From Marmoricola endophyticus (GTDB lineage: Bacteria > Actinomycetota > Actinomycetes > Propionibacteriales > Nocardioidaceae), in NCBI RefSeq assembly GCF_014644415.1, contig NZ_BMKQ01000001.1, forward strand, positions 1,726,861-1,790,860: a stretch of 64,000 nt of DNA. The letters are read 5' to 3'. Position numbers and translations under genes: made by a program. Shown in pieces: positions 25,467-34,275 of the stretch. The notes beneath the pieces are model-generated. The model did not search any database and was not told the origin of the DNA. It saw only the letters and a list, made by a program, of their open reading frames with translations. Within the stretch, counting starts at the first letter, position 1. The number at the start of each line of letters is the position of its first letter.

Positions 25467-26314
25467 CAGGCGTCACCGGCCTCGTCGCCGAGCGTCACGG
25501 GGACGCCGACCAGCGAGCCGTACTCGGTCCAGGACCCGTCGTAGTTCTTGACGTTCTGCTGGCCGAGCAGCTCCTTGAGCACGAACCAGGTGTGCGAGGA
25601 GCGCTCACCGATGCGGCAGTAGGCGATCGTGTCCTTGTCCCAGTCGACGCCGGCCTCGGTGTAGATCTCCTTCAGCTCCTCGTCGGAGCGGAAGGTGCCG
25701 TCGTCGTTGGCCGCCTTGCTCCACGGCACGTTGGCCGCGGTGGGGATGTGGCCGGCGCGCTGGGCCTGCTCCTGCGGGAGGTGGGCGGGAGCCAGCAGCC
25801 GGCCGGCGTACTCGTCGGGGCTGCGCACGTCGACGAGGTTCTTGGTGCCGATCGCCTCGACCGTCTCGTCGCGGAACGCGCGGATCGAGGCGTCCTGCTC
25901 CTGGGCGGTGTACGACGTCGCGTCGCGCTGGGGGACCTCGTCGACCAGCTCGCGGCTGTCGAGCTCCCACTTCTTGCGGCCGCCGTCGAGCAGCTTGACG
26001 TCGGAGTGGCCGTAGAGCGTGAAGTACCAGTACGCGTAGGCGGCGAACCAGTTGTTGTTGCCGCCGTAGAGCACGACGGTGTCGTCGTTCGCGACGCCCC
26101 GGCTCGACAGGAGCTCCTCGAACTGCTGCTTGTTGACGAAGTCACGCCGGACCTGGTCCTGCAGGTCGGTGGTCCAGTCGAGCTTGATGGCGCCCTTGAT
26201 GTGGCCCTTGTCGTAGGCGGAGGTGTCCTCGTCGACCTCGACGAGGACGATCTTCGGGTCGTCGAGGTGCTCCTCGACCCACTGGGCGGTGACGAGAGAG
26301 TTCTCGCGGCTCAT
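25466..26314 (-). CDS. Thiosulfate/3-mercaptopyruvate sulfurtransferase (two rhodanese domains)
   Basis: A 282-residue enzyme with tandem rhodanese domains. The first (about 10-130) is inactive-like, with [13 protein letters not shown]. The second (about 150-275) has DVRSPDEY and the active-site loop CRIGERS, whose Cys carries the persulfide. It moves sulfane sulfur from thiosulfate or mercaptopyruvate to a thiophilic acceptor. The ATG at 26314 has GGAAGGA at correct spacing; the long upstream extension is a shadow. Operon: DUF4395, this gene, DUF1416, all behind a Cys-rich leader peptide. Confidence 0.9.
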   Translation of the reverse strand: MSRENSLVTAQWVEEHLDDPKIVLVEVDEDTSAYDKGHIKGAIKLDWTTDLQDQVRRDFVNKQQFEELLSSRGVANDDTVVLYGGNNNWFAAYAYWYFTLYGHSDVKLLDGGRKKWELDSRELVDEVPQRDATSYTAQEQDASIRAFRDETVEAIGTKNLVDVRSPDEYAGRLLAPAHLPQEQAQRAGHIPTAANVPWSKAANDDGTFRSDEELKEIYTEAGVDWDKDTIAYCRIGERSSHTWFVLKELLGQQNVKNYDGSWTEYGSLVGVPVTLGDEAGDA

Positions 26315-26367
26315 GGTGTTCCTTCCTTCGGTGGCTTCTCGGTGGGGTGGTGCGGGACGTACGGACG

Positions 26368-26841
26368 TCAGGCGGTGGCCCGACGCAGGAGCAGGTAGAC
26401 CTCGCAGCCCAGGCACAGGCCCGCGACGGCGTTCAGCAGGGCGGCCACGAGGGCGAGCCCGGTCGCGACGGCACCGATCGGCCCCAGCCCGGCCAGGTAG
26501 CCGACCAGGCCGACCCCGGCGAAGACCAGGCCCACGGCCTGGGCGAAGCGGAGCGGCTGCGGGTCCTCGAGCTCGGCCGGCGGTGCGAGCCGTGGCCGGA
26601 CCAGACGGCGGAACACGATCGCCCACGGGCCGTGCTGCACGCCCGCCGCGGCGCCGAGCGCGAAGAGCAGCACCTGCAGCGCGAGCAGCACGACGCCGAC
26701 GGGACCGGGCGCCGTCAGCAGGACCACGACGAGCACCACAGAGGTGAGCGCGGCAGCGAAGCGCGGACCGCGCGGGTCGACGGAGCTCGACGTACGAGTC
26801 GGGGCGTCGTCGAGCGCGGGTCCGAAGTACGGAGAGGTCAT
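26368..26841 (-). CDS. DUF4395 membrane protein
   Basis: A 157-residue protein with about four membrane helices ([72 protein letters not shown]). The DUF4395 hallmarks are [12 protein letters not shown], the [16 protein letters not shown] loop and the terminal CLGCE cysteine pair. The family accompanies thioredoxin and sulfurtransferase genes in actinobacteria. The CxxC in the last helix suggests a redox or sulfur-transfer role at the membrane; function unproven. The ATG at 26841 follows GAGGAA. First full-length gene of the operon after the leader peptide. Confidence 0.85.
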   Translation of the reverse strand: MTSPYFGPALDDAPTRTSSSVDPRGPRFAAALTSVVLVVVLLTAPGPVGVVLLALQVLLFALGAAAGVQHGPWAIVFRRLVRPRLAPPAELEDPQPLRFAQAVGLVFAGVGLVGYLAGLGPIGAVATGLALVAALLNAVAGLCLGCEVYLLLRRATA

Positions 26842-26883
26842 GACTGGTTCCTCGAGGATCGCCAAGGGCTGGACAGGGCTGAG

Positions 26884-26901
26884 GCCCGCCACGAGGCGGA
26901 C
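26884..26901 (-). promoter_or_regulatory. Hairpin between Cys leader peptide and DUF4395 gene
   Basis: On the minus strand GTCCGCC, a four-base loop TCGT, then GGCGGGC form a seven-pair stem (one G-U). It lies between the leader-peptide stop (26941) and the DUF4395 start (26841). No U-run follows, so an intrinsic terminator is not clear. It may be part of an attenuator responding to translation of the leader. Confidence 0.35.
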
Positions 26902-26940
26902 CGACCGTGCCGCGGCGTGCTCAGGCTCGACGGCGCACGG

Positions 26941-27015
26941 TCAGGCGCATCGACACAGCGACGAGCGCACCCGGCACTGGTCCACCACACGGCGGCGCGT
27001 CAGCAGGACAGTCAC
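26941..27015 (-). CDS. Cysteine-rich leader peptide (leaderless, 24 residues)
   Basis: A 24-codon frame read GTG ACT GTC CTG ... to TGA. Its peptide has the actinobacterial sulfur-gene leader pattern: LLTRRR, VDxCRVRSSL, then CRCA at the end, with three Cys, two of them as Cys-Arg-Cys just before the stop. No ribosome-binding site precedes it, but a TAGTTT -10 box ends seven bases before the GTG, the spacing expected for a leaderless transcript. Comparable Cys-rich leaderless peptides in mycobacteria attenuate sulfur genes according to cysteinyl-tRNA supply. Here it precedes DUF4395-sulfurtransferase-DUF1416, so cysteine-responsive control is the likely role. Confidence 0.72.
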   Translation of the reverse strand: MTVLLTRRRVVDQCRVRSSLCRCA

Positions 27016-27022
27016 GGTCGAG

Positions 27023-27028
27023 AAACTA
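27023..27028 (-). promoter_or_regulatory. -10 box (TAGTTT) of leaderless sulfur-operon transcript
   Basis: TAGTTT on the minus strand matches the actinobacterial TANNNT -10 element and leaves seven bases before the leader-peptide GTG, so transcription would begin at or next to the start codon. No good -35 is seen about 17 bases upstream, which is common for this promoter class. Confidence 0.5.
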
Positions 27029-27095
27029 CTCAGCGGCTGCCGCACGGACACCGCGCGTCTCGACTGATGGACAGCCGTCTCGCTGTTCGAGACCT

Positions 27096-27530
27096 TCACG
27101 CGAGGGGCTCCAGGCTCGCGACCACGGCCTGGCGGCTCGGCGCGCCCTGCGCCCGGGACACCTCGCGACCGGACGGGTCGAGGACGAGGGTGGTCGGTGT
27201 CCGCAGGACGCCGACGCGTCGGACCAGGTCGAGGTGCTGCTCCGCGTCGACCTCCACGTGCGCGACGCCCGGCACGATCCGGGCCACCTCCGCCAGCGTC
27301 CGGCGGGTCGCCCGGCAAGGGGCGCAGAACGCCGAGGAGAACTGCAGCAGCGTGGCGCGCTCCCCCAGCGCATGGGCCCACGGCGTGCCCTCGAGCAGCC
27401 CCGGTCCCGGGACGGCCGCGGCCGTCCCCGACCGGCGCGTCCGGAAGCGACCGTCGCGCACCGCGCGCAGCGCCCAGACGCCCAGCACGGCGACCACGGC
27501 CACGACGAGGACGACGACACCTGTGCTCAC
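27096..27530 (-). CDS. Membrane-anchored thioredoxin-like protein (CAPC)
   Basis: A 144-residue protein with an N-terminal membrane helix (VVVLVVAVVAVLGVWAL) and a thioredoxin fold. The active site is FSSAFCAPCRATRR, with the CxxC as CAPC, and the cis-proline loop is in VLRTPTTLVLD. It is probably held at the membrane, with the active site facing either side; topology cannot be settled here. A GTG at 27530 is the start. It is encoded 80 bases upstream of the Cys leader peptide of the sulfur operon on the same strand, so a functional link through DUF4395 and the sulfurtransferase is plausible. Confidence 0.82.
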   Translation of the reverse strand: MSTGVVVLVVAVVAVLGVWALRAVRDGRFRTRRSGTAAAVPGPGLLEGTPWAHALGERATLLQFSSAFCAPCRATRRTLAEVARIVPGVAHVEVDAEQHLDLVRRVGVLRTPTTLVLDPSGREVSRAQGAPSRQAVVASLEPLA

Positions 27531-27584
27531 GACGGGCTCAACGCGCTCGGCCCGGTGGTGTTCCCGCGCCTCGCCGGCACCTGC

Positions 27585-27881
27585 TCAGCCGCCGGCGAAG
27601 GGCGGCAGCAGCTGCACGGTCTGCCCCGGCTCGACCGGCACCAGCGTGAGGTCGCCCTTCCCGGCCGGGCGGTCCTCGACCAGGACCGAGCACACGCCCA
27701 CCACGCGCGTGAACGCCTCGTCGTCGTGGAGCGCGACGACCCGACGCACGACCTCGGCCAGCGTGGTCGCCCCGTCGACCTCCACCACGTCGGCCTCGGT
27801 GCCGGCCGCAGCGCGGGCCGAGGCCCAGTAGCGCACCGTGACAGCGCCTTCTGCCTGGTTCGGTCCCTCGTTCACGTGCAC
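27585..27881 (-). CDS. MoaD/ThiS-family sulfur carrier protein
   Basis: A small ubiquitin-fold protein of up to 98 residues. It ends PPFAGG; the C-terminal Gly-Gly is the residue pair that is adenylated and then thiocarboxylated in MoaD and ThiS proteins. The beginning VTVRYWASARAAAGTEAD is the usual MoaD first strand, so the true start may be the GTG about 13 codons inside the longest frame. It could serve molybdopterin synthesis or another sulfur-transfer path; no MoaE is in the window. It is divergent from glnR. Confidence 0.8.
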   Translation of the reverse strand: MHVNEGPNQAEGAVTVRYWASARAAAGTEADVVEVDGATTLAEVVRRVVALHDDEAFTRVVGVCSVLVEDRPAGKGDLTLVPVEPGQTVQLLPPFAGG

Positions 27882-27986
27882 GTTCGCTATTCTTCACCCA
27901 GCTGCCCCGTACGGGCAGGGTCGTCCGACAAGGAGGTCGGGCACATCTCGGCAGCGTGACCCCAACGAGTCGAAACGGCATCCCAC

Positions 27987-28706
27987 GTGAGCACCGTTCT
28001 CCTCCTGACCACCTCCACCCAGCCGTCCGCAGACGTGCTGCCCTCGCTCGGCCTGCTGAACCACCAGGTCCGCGTGCTCCCCGCCGAGGGCGCGGCCCTG
28101 CTGGAGGCGCCGGACCACGACGTGGTCCTCGTCGACGGCCGCCGCGACCTGGCGCACGCCCGTGACCTGACCCGGCTGATCCGTACGACCGGCTCGGTGC
28201 AACCGGTGCTGCTCCTGGTGACCGAGGGCGGCCTGGCCGTCGTCGCCGCCGACTGGGGCATGGACGACGTGCTGCTCCCGACCGCGGGCCCGGCCGAGGT
28301 CGAGGCACGGATCCGGATGGCCACGGGCCGCCTGGCCGCGCAGGGCGAGGACGACCCCGAGGCACGGATCATCCGCTCCGGCGAGGTCGTCGTCGACGAG
28401 GCGACCTACACCGCGAAGCTGGGCAAGCGCACGCTCGACCTGACCTTCAAGGAGTTCGAGCTGCTGAAGTACCTCGCCCAGCACCCGGGCCGGGTCTTCA
28501 CCCGCGAGCAGCTGCTGCAGGAGGTGTGGGGCTACGACTACTTCGGCGGCACCCGCACCGTGGACGTCCACGTGCGCCGTCTGCGAGCGAAGCTCGGCAA
28601 CGACCACGAGACGCTGATCGGGACGGTGCGCAACGTCGGCTACCGCTTCGTGCTGCCTCCGAAGGACCAGAGCCGCGACACCACGCGCGACCCCGCGCGG
28701 ACCTGA
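27987..28706 (+). CDS. glnR: GlnR-type orphan OmpR-family regulator
   Basis: A 239-residue regulator with an N-terminal receiver-like domain and a C-terminal OmpR/PhoB winged helix (about 130-225: [28 protein letters not shown], then [14 protein letters not shown] and GYRF). The N-terminal half reads like actinobacterial Gln[38 protein letters not shown] and [11 protein letters not shown]. In GlnR this domain lacks a full phosphorylation pocket and acts as a constitutive dimer, controlling nitrogen assimilation genes. No histidine kinase gene is adjacent, consistent with an orphan. The GTG at 27987 is the family start. It is followed by mshD after 31 bases. Confidence 0.78.
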   Translation: MSTVLLLTTSTQPSADVLPSLGLLNHQVRVLPAEGAALLEAPDHDVVLVDGRRDLAHARDLTRLIRTTGSVQPVLLLVTEGGLAVVAADWGMDDVLLPTAGPAEVEARIRMATGRLAAQGEDDPEARIIRSGEVVVDEATYTAKLGKRTLDLTFKEFELLKYLAQHPGRVFTREQLLQEVWGYDYFGGTRTVDVHVRRLRAKLGNDHETLIGTVRNVGYRFVLPPKDQSRDTTRDPART

Positions 28707-28737
28707 GCCCTCTCGGGCATCGTGAGACCCTGACCGG

Positions 28738-29640
28738 GTGACCGAGAGCTTCGACTGGAACGCCCCCACGGGCACCGCGGCCGACGTACGTCGCATCGCC
28801 GCGGCCGCGGACGCCGCCGACGGCGTCACCAACCTCAACGAGGCCGCGTGCCTGCACCTCAAGCACCGCGGGCTGTCCGGCGCGCAGCTCGAGCTGGCCG
28901 CCGACCCCCGCGACGGCGCCGGGGGCGGTCCCGCCGGCTTCGCGCTCCGTGTGGGCGCCGACCTCGACGTGATCGTCCACCCCGACGCCAGGGGCACGGG
29001 TGTCGGCACGACGCTGGCGCGGGCGGCGCTGGAGGGGGTCTCCACCGCGGTCGAGGCCTGGTCCCACTCCGACCACCCGGCGGCGGGACGGATCGCCGAC
29101 CGCGTCGGGCTCGCGCGGGAGCGAGAGCTGTGGGTGATGCAGCGCCCGCTCGACGCGACCCTGCCCGCCGTCGACCCGCCGGCGTCGTACGTCGTCCGCG
29201 CCTTCCGCGACGGTGACGAGGAGGGCGTGCTGGAGGTCAACTCGCTGGCCTTCGCCCAGCACCCCGAGCAGGGGCACCTCACGCTCGACGACTTCCGGGA
29301 GCGTCAGGCCGAGGACTGGTTCGACCCCGCGGGCCTGCTGCTGGCGGTCGCCGCCGACGACGAGTCCCGCGTTCTCGGCTTCCACTGGACCAAGGTCCAC
29401 GACGAGGGCGGCGACCGCTTCGGCGAGGTCTACGTCGTCGCGGTCGACCCGCGCTCGGCCGGGAGCGGCATCGGCACCGTGCTCACCAACGCCGGGCTCG
29501 CCCACCTGCGCGAGCGCGGACTGGACCGGGTGATCCTCTACGTCGAGGGCGACAACACCCCGGCGATCACGGTCTACGACCGTGCGGGCTTCACCCAGGC
29601 ACGCGTCGAGGCGCAGTACGCCGGCGTTCCCCGGCTCTGA
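28738..29640 (+). CDS. mshD: Mycothiol synthase
   Basis: A 300-residue enzyme with two GNAT domains in tandem, about 1-140 and 155-300. The active C-terminal domain has the acetyl-CoA loop [19 protein letters not shown] and the typical AFAQHPEQG and [12 protein letters not shown] segments of MshD. It acetylates Cys-GlcN-Ins to give mycothiol, the main low-molecular-weight thiol of actinobacteria. The GTG at 28738 is chosen as it lies 31 bases after glnR and begins at the family-typical position. Its presence is one of the best indicators of the phylum. Confidence 0.92.
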   Translation: MTESFDWNAPTGTAADVRRIAAAADAADGVTNLNEAACLHLKHRGLSGAQLELAADPRDGAGGGPAGFALRVGADLDVIVHPDARGTGVGTTLARAALEGVSTAVEAWSHSDHPAAGRIADRVGLARERELWVMQRPLDATLPAVDPPASYVVRAFRDGDEEGVLEVNSLAFAQHPEQGHLTLDDFRERQAEDWFDPAGLLLAVAADDESRVLGFHWTKVHDEGGDRFGEVYVVAVDPRSAGSGIGTVLTNAGLAHLRERGLDRVILYVEGDNTPAITVYDRAGFTQARVEAQYAGVPRL

Positions 29641-29647
29641 GGGACGC

Positions 29648-30715
29648 TCAGCCGAGCGCCGCGCGCACCTGCTCGGCGATCTGCAGGTTCGCTGCCCGCG
29701 ACGCCTGGCCGCAGCCGACCACGTTGAAGAACCCGTGGATCAGGCCCTCGTGGCGCACGTGCGTCACCGGGGTGCCGTGCGCGGCGAGGAGGGCGGCGTA
29801 CTCCTCGCCCTCGTCGCGCAGCGGGTCGAACCCCGCGGTGACCACGAACGCCGGGGCGGTCAGCGCAGGGACGTCGCGGCGCAGCACCATCGAGAGCCGC
29901 GGGTCCTCCCGCTGCGCCGGGTCGGTGAGCAGCGCCTCCTCGGCGTTGTCCATGAACCGCGCGGAGAGGTAGAAGCCCTCGGCGTACGTCCGGCGGCTGG
30001 GGGCCTGGGCCCGCGCGTCGGTCATCGGGTAGACGAGCAACTGCAGCGCGCAGCGCACCCCCGCCTCGGCCACGGTCAGCGCGACCGACGCTGCGAGGTT
30101 GCCGCCGGCGGAGTCGCCTCCCACACCGATCCGCGCCGGGTCCACGCCGAGCTCCTCGGCGTGCTGGACCGCCCAGAGGTACGACGTCACCGCGTCGTCG
30201 TGCGGGGCCGGGTACGGGTGCTCGGGCGAGAGCCGGTAGTCCACCGACAGGACCCGGACGCCGGCCTGCTCGGCGAGGAACCGGCAGGGGGCGTCGTGGG
30301 AGTCGAGGTCGCCGTACAGGAAGCCGCCCCCGTGGAAGAAGACCAGCAGGCCGGAGGGCCGGCGGTCGCCGAGCAGCGCCCGCGGGACGTAGAGCCGTGC
30401 GTCGAGGTCGCCCGCGCCCCCGCCGACCCGCAGCGCGTCGACCCGGCCCACCGGCTGGTGGCCGCCGACGGCGCGTGCCTGCCGGACCAGCAGCGGTCGA
30501 GCCTCCTCCAGCGGCTGCTCCTCGACCTTCGGCTCACCGGACACGCGCTGCAGCGTGAGCATCATCTGGGTCTCGGGCTGCAGCCGCTGGCCCTCGCGCA
30601 CGACGGGTGGCCCGACCAGCCGTCGCTGCAGGGCGGGCGGCAGGTTCATCGCCAGACGCAGCACCGCCGCCTGCACGCGCTCACCGGTCGACGGACTGCT
30701 CACGGTCTGCGGCAC
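29648..30715 (-). CDS. Alpha/beta-hydrolase esterase (hormone-sensitive lipase family)
   Basis: A 355-residue esterase/lipase. It has the oxyanion motif [10 protein letters not shown] (about residue 120), the nucleophile elbow GGDSAGGN with the catalytic Ser (about 190), the acid in GFDPLRDEG and the histidine in GLIHGFFN near the end. The set is complete. The GTG at 30715 follows AGGAGG; the longer open frame antisense to ppk is a shadow. It is divergent from ppk with only 57 bases between. Substrate is unknown; short-chain esters are typical for the family. Confidence 0.88.
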   Translation of the reverse strand: MPQTVSSPSTGERVQAAVLRLAMNLPPALQRRLVGPPVVREGQRLQPETQMMLTLQRVSGEPKVEEQPLEEARPLLVRQARAVGGHQPVGRVDALRVGGGAGDLDARLYVPRALLGDRRPSGLLVFFHGGGFLYGDLDSHDAPCRFLAEQAGVRVLSVDYRLSPEHPYPAPHDDAVTSYLWAVQHAEELGVDPARIGVGGDSAGGNLAASVALTVAEAGVRCALQLLVYPMTDARAQAPSRRTYAEGFYLSARFMDNAEEALLTDPAQREDPRLSMVLRRDVPALTAPAFVVTAGFDPLRDEGEEYAALLAAHGTPVTHVRHEGLIHGFFNVVGCGQASRAANLQIAEQVRAALG

Positions 30716-30772
30716 CGTTCCTCCTGGGCTTGTGGACACCTGGCATTCACCTGCCGGTGGGATGATCCCACC

Positions 30773-32974
30773 ATGACGAACGAGCCCTACCCCGGCCAGG
30801 TGACGACCACCGCCGACGACGGCCCGCAGGAGGGCCCGTACGACGGTGGGCTGCGGGTGGTCGCCTCGGAGACCTTCGAGGTGGAGCCGCCGTACGTCCC
30901 CGAGTCGGACCTCGACACCGGCGAGCACGACGACCGGTTCCTGGACCGCGAGCTGTCCTGGCTGCGCTTCAACCAGCGGGTGCTGGAGCTGGCCGAGGAC
31001 CCGACGCTCCCCCTCCTGGAGCGGGCCCGGTTCCTGGCGATCTTCACCTCCAACCTCGACGAGTTCTTCATGGTCCGCGTGGCCGGGCTCAAGCGGCGGA
31101 TCGCCGCCGGCGTGGCGGTGCGCGCCGCGTCCGGGATGATGCCTCGCGAGGTGCTCGAGCAGATCTACGCCACCGCCTCGGAGCTGATGCTGCGCCAGGC
31201 GCGGGTCTTCGACGACCAGCTCGTGCCGGCCCTGGCCGAGGAGGACATCGCGCTGGTCCGCTGGGGCGACCTGGACCCGGACGAGCAGCGCCACTGCAAG
31301 AAGCTGTTCAAGCAGCGGATCTTCCCGGTCCTGACGCCCCTGGCCGTCGACCCGGCGCACCCGTTCCCGTACATCTCCGGGCTCTCGCTCAACCTCGCCG
31401 TCATCGTCCGCAACCCCAAGACCGGCAAGGAGCACTTCGCCCGGGTCAAGGTGCCGCAGAGCTTCGCGCGGTTCGTCGAGCTGCCCGGGCACCGCTTCGT
31501 GCCGCTCGAGGACGTCATCGCCGAGCACCTCAAGCGGCTGTTCCCCGGCATGGAGGTCGTCTCCGCGCACACCTTCCGGGTCACCCGCAACGAGGACCTC
31601 GAGGTCGAGGAGGACGACGCCGAGAACCTCCTCAAGGCGCTGGAGAAGGAGCTGCTGCGCCGCAAGTTCGGTCCGGCCGTGCGCCTCGAGGTCGAGGACA
31701 CCATCGACGCCCAGATCCTCGAGCTGCTGGTCTCCGAGCTCGGTGTGAGCGACGACGAGGTCTTCCGGCTCCCGGGGCCGCTGGACCTGCGCGGGCTGCA
31801 CGGCGTGGCCGACCTGGACCGCGACGACCTGAAGTTCCCGGCCTTCGTGCCGTCGACGCACACCTCGCTCGCCCCGGTCGAGTCGGCGTCGCCGGTCGAC
31901 GTGTTCAAGGCGGTCTCGCGCGGCGACGTGCTGCTGCAGCACCCGTACGACTCCTTCGCGACCAGCGTGCAGCGCTTCATCGAGCAGGCCGCGGCCGACC
32001 CGCACGTGCTCGCGATCAAGCAGACCCTGTACCGCACGTCCGGCGACTCCCCGATCATCGACGCCCTCGTCGACGCCGCCGAGAGCGGCAAGCAGGTGCT
32101 GGTGATCGTCGAGATCAAGGCCCGCTTCGACGAGCAGAACAACATCCGTTGGGCCCGCAAGCTCGAGCACTCCGGCTGTCACGTCGTCTACGGCCAGGTC
32201 GGGCTGAAGACGCACTGCAAGCTGTCGATGGTGGTGCGGGAGGAGCCGGACGGGATCCGGCGCTACACCCACATCGGGACCGGGAACTACAACCCCAAGA
32301 CCGCCCGGATGTACGAGGACCTCGGCCTGCTCACCACCGACGAGCGGATCGGTGAGGACGTCGCCAACCTGTTCAACAACCTCTCCGGATTCAGCCGCAA
32401 GCCGTCGTACGACGCGCTGCTCGTGGCCCCGGACTCGGTCCGTACCGGGCTGGTCGAGCAGATCCGCGGCGAGGTCGAGCACCACCGGGCCGGTCGCCCC
32501 GCGCGGATCAGGCTGAAGGCCAACTCCGTGGTGGACGAGGCCGTGATCGACGAGCTGTACCGCGCCTCGCGCGCCGGCGTACCGGTCGAGCTGCTGGTCC
32601 GCGGGATCTGCAGCCTGCGACCCGGCGTCCCGGGGCTCTCGGAGAACATCCGGGTGCGGTCGGTGCTGGGCCGGTTCCTCGAGCACAGCCGGATCTTCTG
32701 GTTCGAGCAGGGCGGCGAGCCGCGGGCCTGGATCGGGTCGGCGGACATGATGCACCGCAACCTCGACCGCCGGGTCGAGGTGCTCACCGCGCTGCCCGGC
32801 GCCGACGAGGTGCGCCAGGTCGGGGAGATCCTCGACCTCGCCTTCGACCCCGGCACCTCCGCCTGGGACCTCGACGCCGACGGCAGCTGGACCCGCGCCG
32901 TCGCCGCCCCCGGCGAGCCGCCCCTGCGCGACCTCCAGGAGACCCTCATCGCCCGGCACAACCGCCGCCGCTGA
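30773..32974 (+). CDS. ppk: Polyphosphate kinase 1
   Basis: A 733-residue enzyme that reversibly makes inorganic polyphosphate from ATP. It shows all PPK1 parts: N-terminal helical domain ([21 protein letters not shown]), the [15 protein letters not shown] segment, [32 protein letters not shown], and the two phospholipase-D-like halves with the catalytic-type His in [11 protein letters not shown] and THIGTGNYN. The ATG at 30773 fits. Known actinobacterial neighbours are present: mutT1 next, then pst genes. The 3' side is marked by an unusual array of inverted repeats. Confidence 0.93.
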   Translation: MTNEPYPGQVTTTADDGPQEGPYDGGLRVVASETFEVEPPYVPESDLDTGEHDDRFLDRELSWLRFNQRVLELAEDPTLPLLERARFLAIFTSNLDEFFMVRVAGLKRRIAAGVAVRAASGMMPREVLEQIYATASELMLRQARVFDDQLVPALAEEDIALVRWGDLDPDEQRHCKKLFKQRIFPVLTPLAVDPAHPFPYISGLSLNLAVIVRNPKTGKEHFARVKVPQSFARFVELPGHRFVPLEDVIAEHLKRLFPGMEVVSAHTFRVTRNEDLEVEEDDAENLLKALEKELLRRKFGPAVRLEVEDTIDAQILELLVSELGVSDDEVFRLPGPLDLRGLHGVADLDRDDLKFPAFVPSTHTSLAPVESASPVDVFKAVSRGDVLLQHPYDSFATSVQRFIEQAAADPHVLAIKQTLYRTSGDSPIIDALVDAAESGKQVLVIVEIKARFDEQNNIRWARKLEHSGCHVVYGQVGLKTHCKLSMVVREEPDGIRRYTHIGTGNYNPKTARMYEDLGLLTTDERIGEDVANLFNNLSGFSRKPSYDALLVAPDSVRTGLVEQIRGEVEHHRAGRPARIRLKANSVVDEAVIDELYRASRAGVPVELLVRGICSLRPGVPGLSENIRVRSVLGRFLEHSRIFWFEQGGEPRAWIGSADMMHRNLDRRVEVLTALPGADEVRQVGEILDLAFDPGTSAWDLDADGSWTRAVAAPGEPPLRDLQETLIARHNRRR

Positions 32975-32988
32975 CGCACCTGCCCGTC

Positions 32989-33122
32989 GAGTTGCGGGTT
33001 CTGCAGGCCCGAGTTGCGGGTTCTGCAGGCCCGGGCCACCTGTGGGATCGGTCAGGCGCAAACTCGATCCTGCAGGGGACGCAACTCAAACCTGCAGAGG
33101 GCGCAACTCAACCCTGCAGGGG
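32989..33122. repeat. Bidirectional array of five ~22-bp repeats
   Basis: Two direct copies of GAGTTGCGGGTTCTGCAGG (32989-33007 and 33011-33029, 22-base period) are followed, after a spacer of about 27 bases, by three copies in the opposite direction (about 33056-33077, 33080-33100 and 33102-33122; cores CGCAAACTC, CGCAACTCA and CGCAACTCA, each followed by CCTGCAG). Read in one orientation the unit is CTGCAGG-N3-GAGTTGCG-N4. Because the forward and reverse copies are complementary, a transcript could fold into a long hairpin. The array fills the gap between the convergent ppk and the gene at 33136. It may act as a bidirectional terminator or be a mobile repeat. Confidence 0.75.
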
Positions 33123-33135
33123 CGAAGCTCGGCGT

Positions 33136-34230
33136 TCAGCAGGTGGCGAAGAGCACCGGCCCGGAGGTGATACCGGAGAGCCCCGCCCCGACATCAGGGC
33201 GGGGTCGCAGGTCCAGCAGCACGGCGTCCCCGTCGGTACGGCTGCGCGTCAGCCGGTACGTCTCCCCGACGGGCTGCGGGCGGCTCGGGTCCTCGCCGAC
33301 CACGAGCTCGGCGCGCGGTCGGAGGTTCTCCTCCGCCTGGTCACCGCTCTCGAAGGCCATCGCGACCCGTACGTCGCCGTCGGCGCGCTCGCCGATCACG
33401 AGGCTGTCGAGCGGTGCCACTCCTCCCACGTCGGAGACCCGGTCCTCCGCCGACCGCTCGTCCTCGGGCGCGGCCTGCGACATCGACAGGTCGCTGCAGG
33501 CGTAGTCGCCGGGCCACACCACGGCCGAGGCCAGTCCCTCGACCCGACCGGCCAGCGCACGCGCCGTGGACCCGGCGTCGGAGGAGGCCAGTGAGTCCGC
33601 GTCACCGGTCGCCGAGCGCAGCGCCTTCGCGGCGTACGACGCCGTGTCGCTCGAGACGACCAGGTGCCGGCCGGCGTCGAGCGCGACGTACTGCAGCTCC
33701 GGGGTGATCGTCGGGTCGATGCTCGAGACGAGGTCGGCACCGCCGTCCCAGACCCCGTCGTCGCCGGGCGCGTCGTACCCGGCCGAGCGGAGCTTGTCCT
33801 CGAGCCCGTCGAAGTCCACCGAGTCGTCCATCCTCAGCACCATCGCGGCACCCTCCGGCGCGATGCCGTACGCCTCCCAGTCGGCGTTCCCCGGACCGAA
33901 CCCGAGGTTCGTGGCCAGGGCGCTGCCGGAGTCCGCGATGCTCGAGGACGAGGTGAGGTCCCGGTCGTAGCCGCGCTCGAGAAGCGTGTCCACCCGGCTC
34001 GCGGCGATCGGCGCGCGACTGCGGGCCACCCGCTCGCGCACCGCGGCCCAGTCGGTGAACGCGACCCGCTTGGTGCCGGCCGGCGCGGTTGCGAGCGCCT
34101 GCTGCAGGTCCGACCCACCACGCAGCTCGCGGACCACGAGGAGACCGGCGACGACGACCACCACCACCAGGACCGCCGCCAGCACGACCCGGCGGCGGGA
34201 CGCGCTGCGGGGCACGGAAGGCAGTCGCAT
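33136..34230 (-). CDS. Membrane-anchored protein of unknown function
   Basis: A 364-residue protein with a basic N-terminus and one membrane helix (about 15-35: VVLAAVLVVVVVVAGLLVV), so most of it probably faces outside. The extracytoplasmic part is acidic and has no recognised catalytic motif; it includes VAFTDWAAVRERVA, ELQYVALDAGRHLVVSS and a final ...GPVLFATC with a terminal Cys. I do not recognise a family. The ATG at 34230 is the first good start. It is divergent from mutT1 with 45 bases between, and convergent with ppk across the repeat array. Confidence 0.7.
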   Translation of the reverse strand: MRLPSVPRSASRRRVVLAAVLVVVVVVAGLLVVRELRGGSDLQQALATAPAGTKRVAFTDWAAVRERVARSRAPIAASRVDTLLERGYDRDLTSSSSIADSGSALATNLGFGPGNADWEAYGIAPEGAAMVLRMDDSVDFDGLEDKLRSAGYDAPGDDGVWDGGADLVSSIDPTITPELQYVALDAGRHLVVSSDTASYAAKALRSATGDADSLASSDAGSTARALAGRVEGLASAVVWPGDYACSDLSMSQAAPEDERSAEDRVSDVGGVAPLDSLVIGERADGDVRVAMAFESGDQAEENLRPRAELVVGEDPSRPQPVGETYRLTRSRTDGDAVLLDLRPRPDVGAGLSGITSGPVLFATC

Positions 34231-34275
34231 CGGGTGGCCGTCCTCTCCTCGCTGCGGCGGTGTGAGACTAGACCC

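Noticed and set aside
30716-30772. ATTCACCTGCC before ppk as a PHO box
   Set aside because: Only one imperfect unit is present, with no second repeat, so it is indistinguishable from chance.
29648-33061. A 1137-residue open frame antisense to ppk and continuing into the esterase
   Set aside because: Only its last part (from GTG 30715) has esterase motifs and a ribosome-binding site; the rest is the low-complexity shadow of ppk in GC-rich DNA.
32989-33122. Repeat array considered as a CRISPR
   Set aside because: Period of 22 bases with spacers of only a few bases, copies in both orientations, and no cas genes rule it out.
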